Shown here: piece by piece, positions 54,853 through 64,000 of the stretch
Layout of the letters: the number at the start of each line of letters is the position of its first letter
Position numbering within the stretch: the first letter of the stretch is position 1
NCBI GenBank assembly: GCA_032821775.1
Contig: JAVLRN010000005.1
Span: forward strand, 496,001-560,000
Direction: 5' to 3'
Length of the DNA: 64,000 nt
DNA from: Sanguinoderma infundibulare
Taxonomy: Eukaryota > Basidiomycota > Agaricomycetes > Polyporales > Polyporaceae
Notes under the pieces: generated by a model
Told to the model about the DNA's origin: nothing
Databases searched by the model: none
What the model saw: the letters and a program-made list of their open reading frames with translations, nothing else
Translations under genes and position numbers: made by a program

Positions 54853-55534
54853 ATGCGGCCCACCACAGCAAAGTCTCAGTCTCGGAGCGCAGACTCCGAG
54901 TCCCAACATTCTACCCCACCGTCATTACCGGCCCAGCAGTTCTACTTTCCTTCCGACAGACAGTTCCCGCTCTATGCGCACTCCAACTCCCAGCGTCCCC
55001 GGAAGCCGACCCGCCGCCGGTCCAGCACCAATCGCAGGTTGCCGTCTCGCCGGAACGATCTCAGGGTTAGCTTTCTCCGAGCATCCACCTCTGTCCTAGA
55101 ACGATGATGCTCAGCCATGCCGGTAGTTCGTGGACCACCGTCGGCCGCCCTTGAAGCAGCGGCGGTCAAGCTTCGCCCTTGTGCGTCACTTTTACCCAAT
55201 CATCTCATCCTTTTCTTCTTATGCATAACTAACCGGCTTTCCATACGTATAAAGTCCGACGCATTCGAACGGGGCGGCGGCATCGAGCTGGTCGTGTCGC
55301 CCACGCTCCCGTCAACGTCCCACTCCGAGTCCGCCGCCTCCATCACGACGACGTCGAGCGTGAAGTCGCGCATGAGGGCCGTGCTTGTCGTGAGTCGCGA
55401 GCACAACCTCCTCTGCCCTCCTTCGCGCCGTCGATCTGACGCGTTTTTACATAAAGGACCTCGTGCACACCGTGAAGGCGCGGTGGAACCGATCCCTGCC
55501 CAGGATCAACGTCGTCGCAGATCCCGTCGACTGA
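54853..55534 (+). CDS. Uncharacterised four-exon small protein, copy 2 (paralogue of 7,877-8,538)
   Basis: A 159-residue protein in four exons: 54853-55065, 55127-55180, 55255-55389 and 55457-55534, all phase 0, matching copy 1 exon for exon. Exon 1 holds AQQFYFPSDRQFPLYAHSNS and ends RRNDLR (copy 1: RRRDLM). Exon 2 is FVDHRRPPLKQRRSSFAL (copy 1: VDHR...RRSSFAL). Exon 3 carries SPTLPSTSHSE and SVKSRM. Exon 4 is DLVHTVKARWNRS..., ending VADPVD. Copy 2 is more basic in exon 1 (RPRKPTRRRSS) and its exon 3 lacks the acidic run of copy 1. The family is not recognised and no function is assigned. The parallel with copy 1 makes both likely expressed genes under selection. Confidence 0.72.
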
Positions 55535-55737
55535 TCGGTTTCCGTTTGCGAGATACTTACCGATACTTACGGCACATCGTACTTGCGCGACCAACCCACC
55601 CCACCCCGTTCTCTCTCCCAGCTTAACCTCTTCCGTAATTATGTTGTACAATAATGCCCACATGTGTCATATAGCTCGCTGTATCGTATCCTACACCCCG
55701 GGTAATCACACATGACTTGGTTCCATGCGTCTACATA

Positions 55738-57324
55738 CTACTTGTACACGCACTCCCGCTCCGACTCCGCTCCGTGGCAAACGTCACACCGGTCGACGCG
55801 GAACACCTGTACGTCCAGACCCGTTGCAGACCGAATCTCCTCCTCCCACCCAGGCTTGACCTCGACAAGACTTTGCGGAACGCACACGGCGACAGCGCAG
55901 CGCAGCGGGGCCTGCAGCACGTCCCGACACTCAAGCAGACCCCAGCGCAGACCCTCCGCAGACCCCGGCCCGGCCACGCACAGCGAGAGACGTTCCAACG
56001 ACGGCGGGAGAGGCTCGACGCCCCCAGCGAACGCGCCGAGCAGGCCCTCCGCCACCTCGAGCCCGCCCACGACCAGGCGGCGGAGGTTGGGAAAGCGGCT
56101 GAGGAGCGCGACCCAGGACCTGGCGGGAGGACTGGCACGCCCGGGCGCGAGGTGGATTTCGAGGGCGGTGATCCGGAACCGGTCCGCGAGCTGGGGGAGC
56201 TCGGCGAAGACGACGGGCAACATGGCGGCGCGCTGGTCGTGCGCGGACACGTCCGCGACGACGCTCCATGTCCCGACCTTGTCCGAGCCCGCGTTGGAGG
56301 AGCTGCTGCCGGGAGCGGGAGCGGGCGCGGCGTATCCGTCGACGTGGATCTTGTCGTCTGCGGGGACGCGGAGCCGGAGCGCGTTGCAGCCGATGGGGAA
56401 CGTGGGCGTGTCCTCGCGGAACGGCAGGACGTGGTTGAGCACCCCGGCACGCTCGGGACCGCCTGGGACGAGGTACGTCGAGGGCCAAGCGCTGTGGACG
56501 TGCAGGTCGACGGCGGGCGGGAGCTGGCAATGGTCCAAGAACGCAGCGGTCACGCCGACGGGCCCTCGCAACGCGAAAGAGCGTACGGTCGGAAGTCGGA
56601 CATTGAGATGGTATCCGTCGTGCCACAGGATGTCGTCTACGACGAGGTGGCGGAGGCCCGAGCAAGCGCTGAGAATGCGGAGCAGGTAGTCGCGGAAGGG
56701 CGCGCAGTCGTAGACGGAGTACTTTGCGAGGTCTGACACTTCCAGGGTATCCAGGGCTTCGAAGAGGGTCGGGGATGCAGTTGCAATGACGCCCTTGCTC
56801 TTGAAGGTTCGTAGGGACGGGAGGCAGCCCGCGTCCAATGCGAGGACCTTGGGGTCGGGCGAGGCGTCCAGCTCTGGGTGGTCCTCGATCTCCAACGCTA
56901 GCGTAGAGAGCTTCGGGAACGGGCCCGAGTTGAGCGCGGCCTCCAGGAGGGGAATTTGGTGGTATGCGAACGCGACGGAGAGCACGGACAGGTGATGGGC
57001 GTGCATCCGCACGGCGACCATAGACGAACAGATGTCCGGAGCACGGGACGCGTCCACCGTCAGGTCAAGGTCTATGTTTTGAGACCGACCGAGGAGCTGT
57101 CGGAGGAGCGAGCGGTCGCAGACGGGCCCCACTCGCAGTTTCGTCCACAAGAGAGGCATGGCGAGCGAGGTCTCGCGCCAGAACGCGCAGACCCAGGAAA
57201 CGCGGGCCCACTCGGAGGCATTGGCGCAGTCACGGAGTTGGAGAAACACAATGCCAAGTATCTCCGGAGGCAGGCGATGGACGGGCGCAGTTATCCTCTC
57301 CAGCAAGGTAGTCACAGCCATCAT
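55738..57324 (-). CDS. F-box protein with leucine-rich region
   Basis: Substrate adaptor of SCF ubiquitin ligases by family analogy. Single exon, 528 residues; tandem ATGs at 57324 and 57321. The F-box is near the N-terminus: PVHRLPPEILGIVFLQLRDC, then WARVSWVCAFWRETSLAMPL and LWTKLRV, giving the LPPEIL...W..V.W.CR/FW..LW pattern of Agaricomycete F-box proteins. The rest is a degenerate leucine-rich fold (KLSTLALEIEDHPELD, SGLRHLVVDDILWHDG, FPNLRRLVVGGLEVAEGL). It ends with VDRCDVCHGAESERECVYK, a Cys/His-containing tail. This family is strongly expanded in Agaricomycetes; the substrate is unknown. Confidence 0.88.
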   Translation of the reverse strand: MMAVTTLLERITAPVHRLPPEILGIVFLQLRDCANASEWARVSWVCAFWRETSLAMPLLWTKLRVGPVCDRSLLRQLLGRSQNIDLDLTVDASRAPDICSSMVAVRMHAHHLSVLSVAFAYHQIPLLEAALNSGPFPKLSTLALEIEDHPELDASPDPKVLALDAGCLPSLRTFKSKGVIATASPTLFEALDTLEVSDLAKYSVYDCAPFRDYLLRILSACSGLRHLVVDDILWHDGYHLNVRLPTVRSFALRGPVGVTAAFLDHCQLPPAVDLHVHSAWPSTYLVPGGPERAGVLNHVLPFREDTPTFPIGCNALRLRVPADDKIHVDGYAAPAPAPGSSSSNAGSDKVGTWSVVADVSAHDQRAAMLPVVFAELPQLADRFRITALEIHLAPGRASPPARSWVALLSRFPNLRRLVVGGLEVAEGLLGAFAGGVEPLPPSLERLSLCVAGPGSAEGLRWGLLECRDVLQAPLRCAVAVCVPQSLVEVKPGWEEEIRSATGLDVQVFRVDRCDVCHGAESERECVYK

Positions 57325-58111
57325 AGCGGATACCAGTGTATGCTAGTATCAGATCCACGTCAGCCCAGTAGGAATGAAAGTCGTGAAACGTACATGCCTT
57401 GAGTAAGACAGAATTTTGTTAGTAACCAACCGCAACGCTGCACACTGGTGGGAAGAATGAGGTGTAAGGATGCCGAGAGCAACAGCCCAGCTGTGATTTT
57501 ATACATACGGACACAACAGCCACAACGGATAGACTTCCGAGGCAGCACCTCCGTCGGTCGGCCATTCTCGTCGAAGTGAAGACACGCATGACTATAACAG
57601 GTGGTGTCGAGTAGGATATCCTTCTCGTTCCGGAGGATGCCAGTTGGAATCGAAACAAAATATGATCGGCGGCGGCATGAGTCACAGCATTTGCAATGAG
57701 ACTGCAGCCTCTACATACTGAACTCTATCGTGCACATGTGTCACGGGGACGAGGCCTGACGGGAGAGCTGGGCGAAGGCACACATCATCATCGGTGTTGG
57801 GAGGAGCCAGCCAGGAAAGCGCGGTCCGAAAGTCGAATCCTCTGAGGCGAACTCAACCCGAGATGTCGCAGGAGTTAAACCAGGGCATTTCTCTGGGTGG
57901 ATATCGCACAAGTGCAAGGCGTGTACTGATAGTGGTGGGCGTTGTGGCGGGAGGTGGTTGGGAGGTGGTTCCCGATCTGGAACGCGTTGAGGGCGTCGGA
58001 CAACAGGCGCAAACAGACGAGGACGCGCACGCAAAGGTACGCGCGTCGAGCCCCGCTCAGCCACTTTCCCGCCTTTCCCCTCCGCCTCCCGCTTCCTCGC
58101 CACCTCCAGCC
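57325..58111. other. Divergent intergenic region (F-box / RPN8)
   Basis: The interval of 787 bp separates two outward-facing start codons. No gene recognised. The 70 bp before the RPN8 ATG are CT-rich. A proteasome-associated control element could not be identified with confidence. Confidence 0.4.
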
Positions 58112-59422
58112 ATGGTCGCGACAACAACAGAACAGGTACGCATGCCCGCACATTGTCCGGGGGGTTTTCTGACGCATTTCCCAGCTCTCTGCACTCTCAA
58201 ATACGACCGTCGGTGCGTACTGCCTACCGTACACTGTGCACTCCGCATGCGATCACGCCGCTAACCTGTCTTCTGCACGCAGTCGTCCACCCTCTGGTCC
58301 TGCTCTCAGTCACGGACCACCATGCGCGTTCCGTCTCGCGGGGCTCGAGCAAGCGCGTCGTCGGAATCCTCCTGGGCCAGGACAACGGCACGACGGTGAA
58401 CGTCGCGAACTCGTTCGGCATCCCGTTCGAGGAGGACGAGAAGGACAGCAAGACGTGGTTCCTCGACCACAACTACATCGAGGGCATGTGGGAGATGTTT
58501 AAGAAGGTCAACGGTCCGTAAGTTTGCCCTCCCCTCCCCCGCGCCGCCGTCCTCACTCCTTCTTCCTTCTTCCTCCCCCTCCTCCCTCCTTCCATCTCCA
58601 CGTGCGTGCTTGGGGGAACGCAGCGCGAGAACGAATGATCGGGTGGTACCACACGGGCCCGAAGCTGCGCGCGTCCGACCAGGAGATTAACGACCTCCTC
58701 AAGAAGTTCATCGCCCGCCCCGTCATGGTCATCGTCGACGTCCGCCCACAAACGGTCGGCATCCCCACCGACGCCTACTTTGCCGTCGAGGAGATCAAGG
58801 ACGTGCGTCCACCCATCATCTCCTTCCCATCCCTCCCGCCCCCCCCTGCCCTCCGTCTCCCATAACTGACCGCGTCCTCCAGGACGGCACAGAGACCCGA
58901 AAGACGTTCCTGCACGTCCCCTCCGCGATCGAGGCCGAAGAAGCCGAGGAGATCGGCGTCGAGCACCTCCTCCGCGACATCAAAGACTCGACGACGACCA
59001 CGCTCGCCACCCGCGTCGCCGAGCAGCTCGCCTCCCTCCGCGGCCTCCAGTCCCGCCTCTCCGACATCCAGTCCTACCTCACCGACGTCGCCGACGCCAA
59101 GATGCCGCTCAACCACCAGATCTCGTACCACCTCCAGGACGCGCTCAACCTCCTCCCCGACCTCAACGACCCCGAGGTCACGACGAGCTTCGCGACGACG
59201 ACCAACGACGAGATGCTCGTCGTGTACATCAGCAGTCTGCTCCGGGCCGTGATTGCCCTGCACGCGCTCGTGGACAACAAGGCGTCGATTGGGCGGGCAG
59301 AGCTCGAGGAGAACAAGGGCGACAAGAAGGACGACAAGAAGAACGCGAAGGGCGACGAGAAGGAGAAAGGCGAGAAAGAGAAGGACTCGAGTAAAAACAG
59401 TTTGGAAGACAAGGGGCTGTAA
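58112..59422 (+). CDS. RPN8: 26S proteasome regulatory subunit Rpn8 (PSMD7)
   Basis: MPN-domain lid subunit that pairs with Rpn11. Exon 1 (58112-58135) encodes MVATTTEQ. A 28-nt exon (58185-58212) encodes LSALSNTTV plus one base, and exon 3 from 58283 continues [17 protein letters not shown], restoring the family N-terminus. The core includes [60 protein letters not shown] and [20 protein letters not shown]. Only one His stands where JAMM enzymes have HxH, consistent with inactive Rpn8. The rest matches well: [24 protein letters not shown]-like [20 protein letters not shown], and a Lys/Glu/Asp-rich tail ending EDKGL. Confidence 0.95.
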
Positions 59423-59783
59423 CTTTTGATTCGGCGGACATTGTATGACGCATTCCTTCATATCCCTCGCGCCTGCGCTGCCGGAGTCATGGAGCCAGTA
59501 TAGGCAGGCCGGCCAACGCAAGCACATGAGCGCACGCCCGAAGCAGCAGATGATTCTAAAAGTCTATCTCCACGCATGCAGGAGCATTTCTGCGTTTCAA
59601 GTTGGTTGAAGGAAGCAGGAATATACAGGAGATTAGTATACGAAGCGACAGTTATTATCGCCCACCACCGCGGCCGCCATAGCAGCGCGGGCAACACTCT
59701 CCTGCCCATCACTGCAGGCAGCAGGCGGTGACGGGTCATATTCACTCCCTCTACAGAGGCCGGCGTTCCACCAACGCGGGGTT
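59423..59783. other. Convergent 3' intergenic region (RPN8 / COX IV)
   Basis: The interval of 361 bp lies between opposite stop codons; no element recognised. Confidence 0.4.
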
Positions 59784-60625
59784 CTACTTGTGGGTGACGA
59801 AGCCGGGGCCCTTGTAACCTTCCGATCCGATGCCTACAACGCAAAAGGTGGACGACGAGAACGCGGAGGAAGGGCGAGGGAAGGGCAAGGGGAGGGGAGC
59901 AGAGGGGAGGGAGAAACGAGGAACACGTCAGGATAATCGGAGGCGCGAGACGGAGGAGAGACGGAACGGACCGTGGATGGGGTTCATCTTTTGCTCGAGT
60001 GCGCGCTCGTTCGACGCCTCCTCCCACTCCTTGGTGATCGTCCTTGGCGGTGCGGGGGCTGGACAGCGGCAGCAAGCGTCAGACACGGACTCACGAGACC
60101 CGGGGGGGGGTGGGGGTGTGGGAGGTAGAGAAGTACGCACCGGTGACACGGAGGGCGAAGAAGATGGCGGTCGCGGCGCCGATGAGGCCCGCTACGCCCG
60201 CGAACACCTTGGGCAGCGTCCCGGGCGGGTTGGTGGGCGCACGGGGGCCGTGGGGCCCGAACGCAACGTAGTACGCTGCACGCACGCACTCAGCAAAAAG
60301 GCCTCACTCTGGGCGGCGAGAGAGAGCGAGGGAGCGCGCGCAACGGGCTCGACAACTCACCGGCCTTCTTTTCGTCGACGGAGAGGGTCTTCCAGTCCTT
60401 CTTCTGAAGCTCCTCGAGCTGCTGGTGGATGACGAGCTGCTCGTCGGCCGAGAGGCGCTCCCACATCGCCTCGACGTTCGAGAGCGGGACGACGGCCTGG
60501 GCGGACGACGGCGACGACGACGACGCGGCCGAGGCCGCGCCGTGCGTGGAGGTGGCCGCCGCGGCGAATGCGCGGGAGGCGGGGCGGAGGGGGAGCCGGG
60601 GGCGCGCCAGGCGGAGGGCTTGCAT
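59784..60625 (-). CDS. Cytochrome c oxidase subunit IV (Cox5 type)
   Basis: Nuclear-encoded single-pass subunit of mitochondrial complex IV. The start at 60625 gives MQALRLARPRLPLRPASRAF, an Arg-rich, acid-free presequence. Exon 1 ends ERLSADEQLVIHQQLEELQK and DWKTLSVDEKKA. Exon 2 gives YYVAFGPHGPRAPTNPPGTL and the membrane helix VFAGVAGLIGAATAIFFALR. Exon 3 reads TITKEWEEASNERALEQKMN and PIHG. The last exon is IGSEGYKGPGFVTHK. Exon 1 joins exon 2 between 60,361 and 60,275. All parts are in family order. Confidence 0.93.
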
Positions 60626-61057
60626 TACGATGAGAGTGGGGAGAAGGTAGTGGGCGAGGAGAAAGAAGAGGAGAGGGAGTTGAGGGACGACGCAGGCGAG
60701 GCGCCCGGATTGACGACACGAAAAGGCAGCGCCCAATTGGCCGGCGCAAGGCGGCACGGCTTTCCCCGCTTCCGACCGCCTACCCCAGCGCGCCTCAGAT
60801 AAAAGCTGGATACCAGCCCAGAACGACCTCGGCGATCGTCCGCGACTGTCTCTCACAGTCTCGCCGTGTTTTAGTCGATGATCACTCGGATCCATTTCAC
60901 AAATTTCATCTTCGGGCACGCGCGTGACGCTCAAGGCATGATTGCAAGAAGACAGAGTATGCTATATTCCATGCGCAAAACGTACATCGGACTGAACGAC
61001 GAGACGACGAGAGGACATCATGACGAACGACGATATGGATACAACAAGATTAACTGC
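60626..61057. other. Intergenic region, 432 bp (COX IV 5' side)
   Basis: This is the upstream side of COX IV and the downstream side of the CNBP gene, both on the minus strand. No gene recognised. Confidence 0.35.
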
Positions 61058-62021
61058 TCAGGCTTCCTCCGTCGCCGCAGTCGTCGCGGTGCTGTTCGGG
61101 CAGTCCCGCGAGATGTGGCTGCAGCAGAACGTGAGCTTGCGGGACCATGCAAGATAGAAATCAAGAGCGCCTACCCCTCGGAGCCACAGGTGTAACACGC
61201 GCGCCGCTGCGGTTGGGGACAGTCCTTGGAAATGTGGCCCTAATCCAATGCACATAAACTGGCTGTCAAGAAAACGAGCACGGGGAAAACTCACAAATCC
61301 GCTACAATTGTAGCATTTACTGCCTTGCACGCAGTCCCTGGACAAGTGGCCGACCCCGCCGCAGGTATAACTACGAAGCGGCGGGTAAGGCGCGAGCGAA
61401 GTTGAAGGAGACCAGCCAATGCACACTCACCAGGTCCTTTGCTGGCCGCCGCCAAAGCTAGAATATCCGCCGTATCCGCCGCCGGAGCCGCCAGGAGCCT
61501 CGGGGCACGCCCGCGCGATGTGGCCGACCTTGCCGCAGCGGTAGCACTCGGTGCCGGACGAGTTGCTGCTGCTGTTGAACGCGGTGTAGGAGCCGCTGCC
61601 GCTGCCGCTGTTCTGTGGACACTCGCGGGACTGCAGGAGCATCGTATTAGTAAAAGCGATGGCAAAAAGCGAGAGGGAGAGGAGAGACGACGTACAATGT
61701 GGCCCTCCTGGCCGCATTTGTAGCACGTCTTAGCCTTCGTCTCCGCGGTGCAATCCTTGGAGACGTGGCCCTCAAGCCCACAGTTGTAACTGGCGCAGAC
61801 GTTAGCTCGAGCGCGCAGATCATAGAATGTAAAGAAAGAACTCACCAGGTGGGCGTTCCGGCCTTGGGGCAGTTTGCAGCCTGGTGGCCGACTGGAGATC
61901 GGGAACGGCAAGGTTTTAGACGATGAAGATCGGCGTCGATAATGGAGCTATCGACGCGGTACCGTGAGCAAGGAAAATGAAACTCACAGCCTCCACAGTT
62001 GAAGCAACCACGGGCAGCCAT
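61058..62021 (-). CDS. CCHC zinc-knuckle nucleic-acid-binding protein (CNBP/Gis2/Byr3 type)
   Basis: Single-stranded nucleic-acid and mRNA-binding protein linked to translation in yeast (Gis2) and animals (CNBP). The start at 62021 gives MAARGCFNCG. Seven CX2CX4HX4C knuckles follow: CFNCGGVGHQAANC, CYNCGLEGHVSKDC, CYKCGQEGHISREC, CYRCGKVGHIARAC, CYTCGGVGHLSRDC, CYNCSGFGHISKDC and CYTCGSEGHISRDC. The ends and joints are glycine/serine-rich (SGSGSGSYTAFNSSSNSSG, GGSGGGYGGYSSFGGGQQRT). At least six introns split the small gene, several of them inside or just before a knuckle. The C-terminus is TATTAATEEA. The knuckle count of seven is typical for the family. Confidence 0.93.
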
Positions 62022-63085
62022 TGTTTGCAGGGGGGAAGTTTTTGCTAAACAGGCGCGACGCGAAGGGGCGCGAAGAGGGCGCGTGTGAGCGATCGGGCGA
62101 TGGGCGCACCACGTGCGACGGGGTGAAGGGAGAGACGTACAGAGTGCGGGAGCGTGCCGAGGTCGTCGATGAGGGCGAGCGAGCCGACGAGAGGGGTGAA
62201 GGTAGACGAAGAATGCGAGCCCGGGACGACGAGATTTGGGTCTCTGGCCTCTGCAATACGTAAGCAGTGCCCGCCCATATATGTACACTCAGCCCCGCAC
62301 GTGGAGCGGCCCACTACGCTCGGCGCTAATCTCCGCTGGAGAGCCAATCTCGAAAACAGGGCAGGGAGGATGCCAGTCGTCCTCCTGACCTTCCGTGCGA
62401 CGCGACGGCTGCGACACTTGAAACACCTTCTCGAGGGTGTTCCTCTCGTAATGCTCGGCGTAGGAAATGCACCTCTGTCGAAGAAGTCAGAACGCACCTC
62501 ATTTCCCAAGGACGATTGAGGATGATAACTCATCAAACGCTCAACGTCCTCAGGGTCTCAACACAATTGCACCGAGCGGCGACGCGCCATAAGCTCGGTA
62601 AGGTTTCAAAGTTCGCCATGGCAAGAGGCGAGGAAAGCGCATATCTCAGTGAGCAGCGACGAGGACAGACATTTGTACTTCTGCTTGTGCGTACCGCACA
62701 GGTACCAAAGAGGTCCTCATTCATTCTCATTTCTACCACGGTCGCGGACGCCTCCATGCTAGTGCAGAGGTGGGAGCACTCGTCCACGCAATTAGGAAAA
62801 CTGAATGTTCACCGATCTATCGGCGCCGCGAAAAGATGCAGTGTTGCCCGCCCGAAGGCATGAGGCTCTGAGTACCCTAGTTACCCACATGCCCGGACCC
62901 TGGTCATGGTCCGGGCGGGATTCAATGCAGCAATCCGCAGCAATGCATCCAAATGAAACTTACCATAGGTCTTTCTTGGGTAATCGGCTGTCGCGGTGCG
63001 TCCGCGGAAGGGATGGGTGTCAGGCAAAAATGAAGTGCTTCGAGGAACTCTATTCCGTTCGCCCAAACGAGTACATGCCAATACT
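62022..63085. other. Intergenic region, about 1 kb
   Basis: The left part (to about 62,290) is the GC-rich promoter of the CNBP gene, with a TATA-like ATATATG near 62,278. I recognise no gene in the rest; an 81-115-codon plus-strand frame near 62,516-62,863 has no family features. Confidence 0.4.
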
Positions 63086-63597
63086 CTACACAGCAGCCTT
63101 CTTGGGCCCGTCAGAGTCTGGGGGAGGGTTGAGGAACGTCTATACGTCGGAAAGGCGGGGCGCCAGGTCGGGCCAATAAGAACGCAGGGACGGCGTTTTT
63201 GGATATGGCAAGATATGCCACCGAGCAAACGCAGCGCAACCCGAGACAATGGAGAGGAAAGATAGAGAAGAACCCCGTCAGCAGACATGGAGCGGAACAG
63301 AGGAGAACCACGCACCTGGGGGCCACCCTGGCCGTTCTCCCAGCGTTGGTAACGGAGAGACGTCAAACCGCGCTTCTCGGCGGCGACACGCTCCTCCTCC
63401 TTGAGCGACGCACGGAGGGCGCGAGCGGCGATCTGGGTGTACTTGTTGTACCTGTAGGATGGGGGAAAACCGAGCAGACAGATCAACGTCAGTTACCAAC
63501 CAGGGAACGCTTCCAACGGCGCCGTGTTGACGTGCTCAAAGGGACTGTGGAAGAGAAATACATACGTGAAGACGTTGCGCCAGGTAGCACTGCTCAT
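63086..63597 (-). CDS. ATP15: Mitochondrial ATP synthase subunit epsilon
   Basis: Small central-stalk subunit of mitochondrial F1Fo-ATP synthase. Three exons. Exon 1 starts at the ATG at 63597 (MSSATWRNVFT). Exon 2 reads YNKYTQIAARALRASLKEEE, then RVAAEKRGLTSLRYQRWENG and GQGGPQ. Exon 3 reads TFLNPPPDSDGPKKAAV and stops at 63086. AARALRASLKEE and LRYQ.WENG are the family's hallmarks. The length of about 75 residues matches fungal proteins. Confidence 0.93.
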
Positions 63598-64000
63598 CGT
63601 GGCGGAAGGGCTTTTTGGTGAGCTGGATGGTCGTAGTCGTCTTGGGCTGCGAGGCGCAAAGGTGACCTCCCAGTCCCGGCTAGCTCCGAGAGACCACGTG
63701 CCGCTGCCCGGCGTCGCGACCTCAGACTCCGGACCGCGTCGACTTGCGACCTCACCACGACGACCGTCGACGACCCCTTCAACGCCCCCCCCCCACCTCT
63801 TGCTTGTCTTCCCCCATCTCTTACAGACGATTTTTCAGAGTCTCACATTGCTTCCACCGCCGCTACAGCTCTCAGTTTCTCTCTCTAGCGCTATTAGCAT
63901 CACTTGCGACACTCTACTCCGCTCCTTCGACTTTCGATATCTCGGATTCCGCAGTTTTTTGACTCTTACTGCCCGGACTTGCTCAATACCCTCTAGACGA
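63598..64000. other. Right-edge sequence, likely promoter DNA
   Basis: Pyrimidine-rich on the plus strand (63,780-63,960), with a run of about eleven C near 63,787. It looks like the leader of a plus-strand gene that lies beyond the window, opposite the ATP synthase epsilon gene. No coding exon can be supported. Confidence 0.35.

Noticed and set aside
59928..60149. G/C-run-containing frames around 60,105
   Set aside because: They overlap COX IV introns and exons on the minus strand; the G-run is a simple repeat within an intron.

Overview
The window looks like nuclear DNA of a filamentous basidiomycete, most likely an Agaricomycete; a wood-decay polypore-type genome is an inference. It is GC-rich. 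Genes are cut by many GT...AG introns of about 50-65 nt, with codon phase preserved wherever I checked. Several families seen here are characteristic of that group: a DUF6533 membrane protein, a basidiomycete HET protein, F-box/leucine-rich proteins and PMT2. There is no operon structure. Genes lie on both strands and several pairs are divergent with short shared promoters.

Layout. 0.8-7.6 kb: SAM methyltransferase (-), the ribosome-collision E3 ligase Hel2/ZNF598 (+), mitoribosomal mL54 (-). 7.9-8.5 kb: a small unknown four-exon gene (-) with a paralogue at 54.9-55.5 kb. 8.8-16.2 kb: gene-poor, holding a DUF6533 protein and an MDR oxidoreductase, then a repeat-rich 2 kb. 16.3-25.7 kb: a HEXXH protein, a truncated PCNA copy, cytosolic TyrRS, a zinc-ribbon J-protein and WRAP73. 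25.7-34.5 kb: a decayed segment with a HET pseudogene interrupted by an insertion, a frameshifted chromodomain gene, a membrane-protein remnant and dispersed repeats. An intact 3'(2'),5'-bisphosphate nucleotidase sits there between two copies of a ~420-bp repeat. 35-50.3 kb: MCT-type transporter, fibrillarin, protein O-mannosyltransferase, Ubp3/USP10-type deubiquitinase and a large coiled-coil protein. 51-64 kb: two uncharacterised single-exon genes, the second copy of the four-exon gene, an F-box protein, proteasome Rpn8, COX subunit IV, a seven-knuckle CNBP/Gis2 protein and ATP synthase epsilon.

Most intact genes are housekeeping: translation and its quality control (TyrRS, Hel2, mL54, fibrillarin, CNBP), protein turnover (Rpn8, Ubp3-type), secretory glycosylation (PMT2) and respiration (COX IV, ATP synthase epsilon). 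The unusual content lies between them. First, a dispersed repeat whose two copies keep a TATA-like motif, a UNCG-tetraloop hairpin, an enclosing stem and a 3' hairpin with two compensatory base-pair changes; this is a candidate structured RNA or non-autonomous element. Second, an unrecognised pair of paralogous small genes with matching four-exon architecture and TATA placement. Exon boundaries were set by eye from splice consensus and reading frame.
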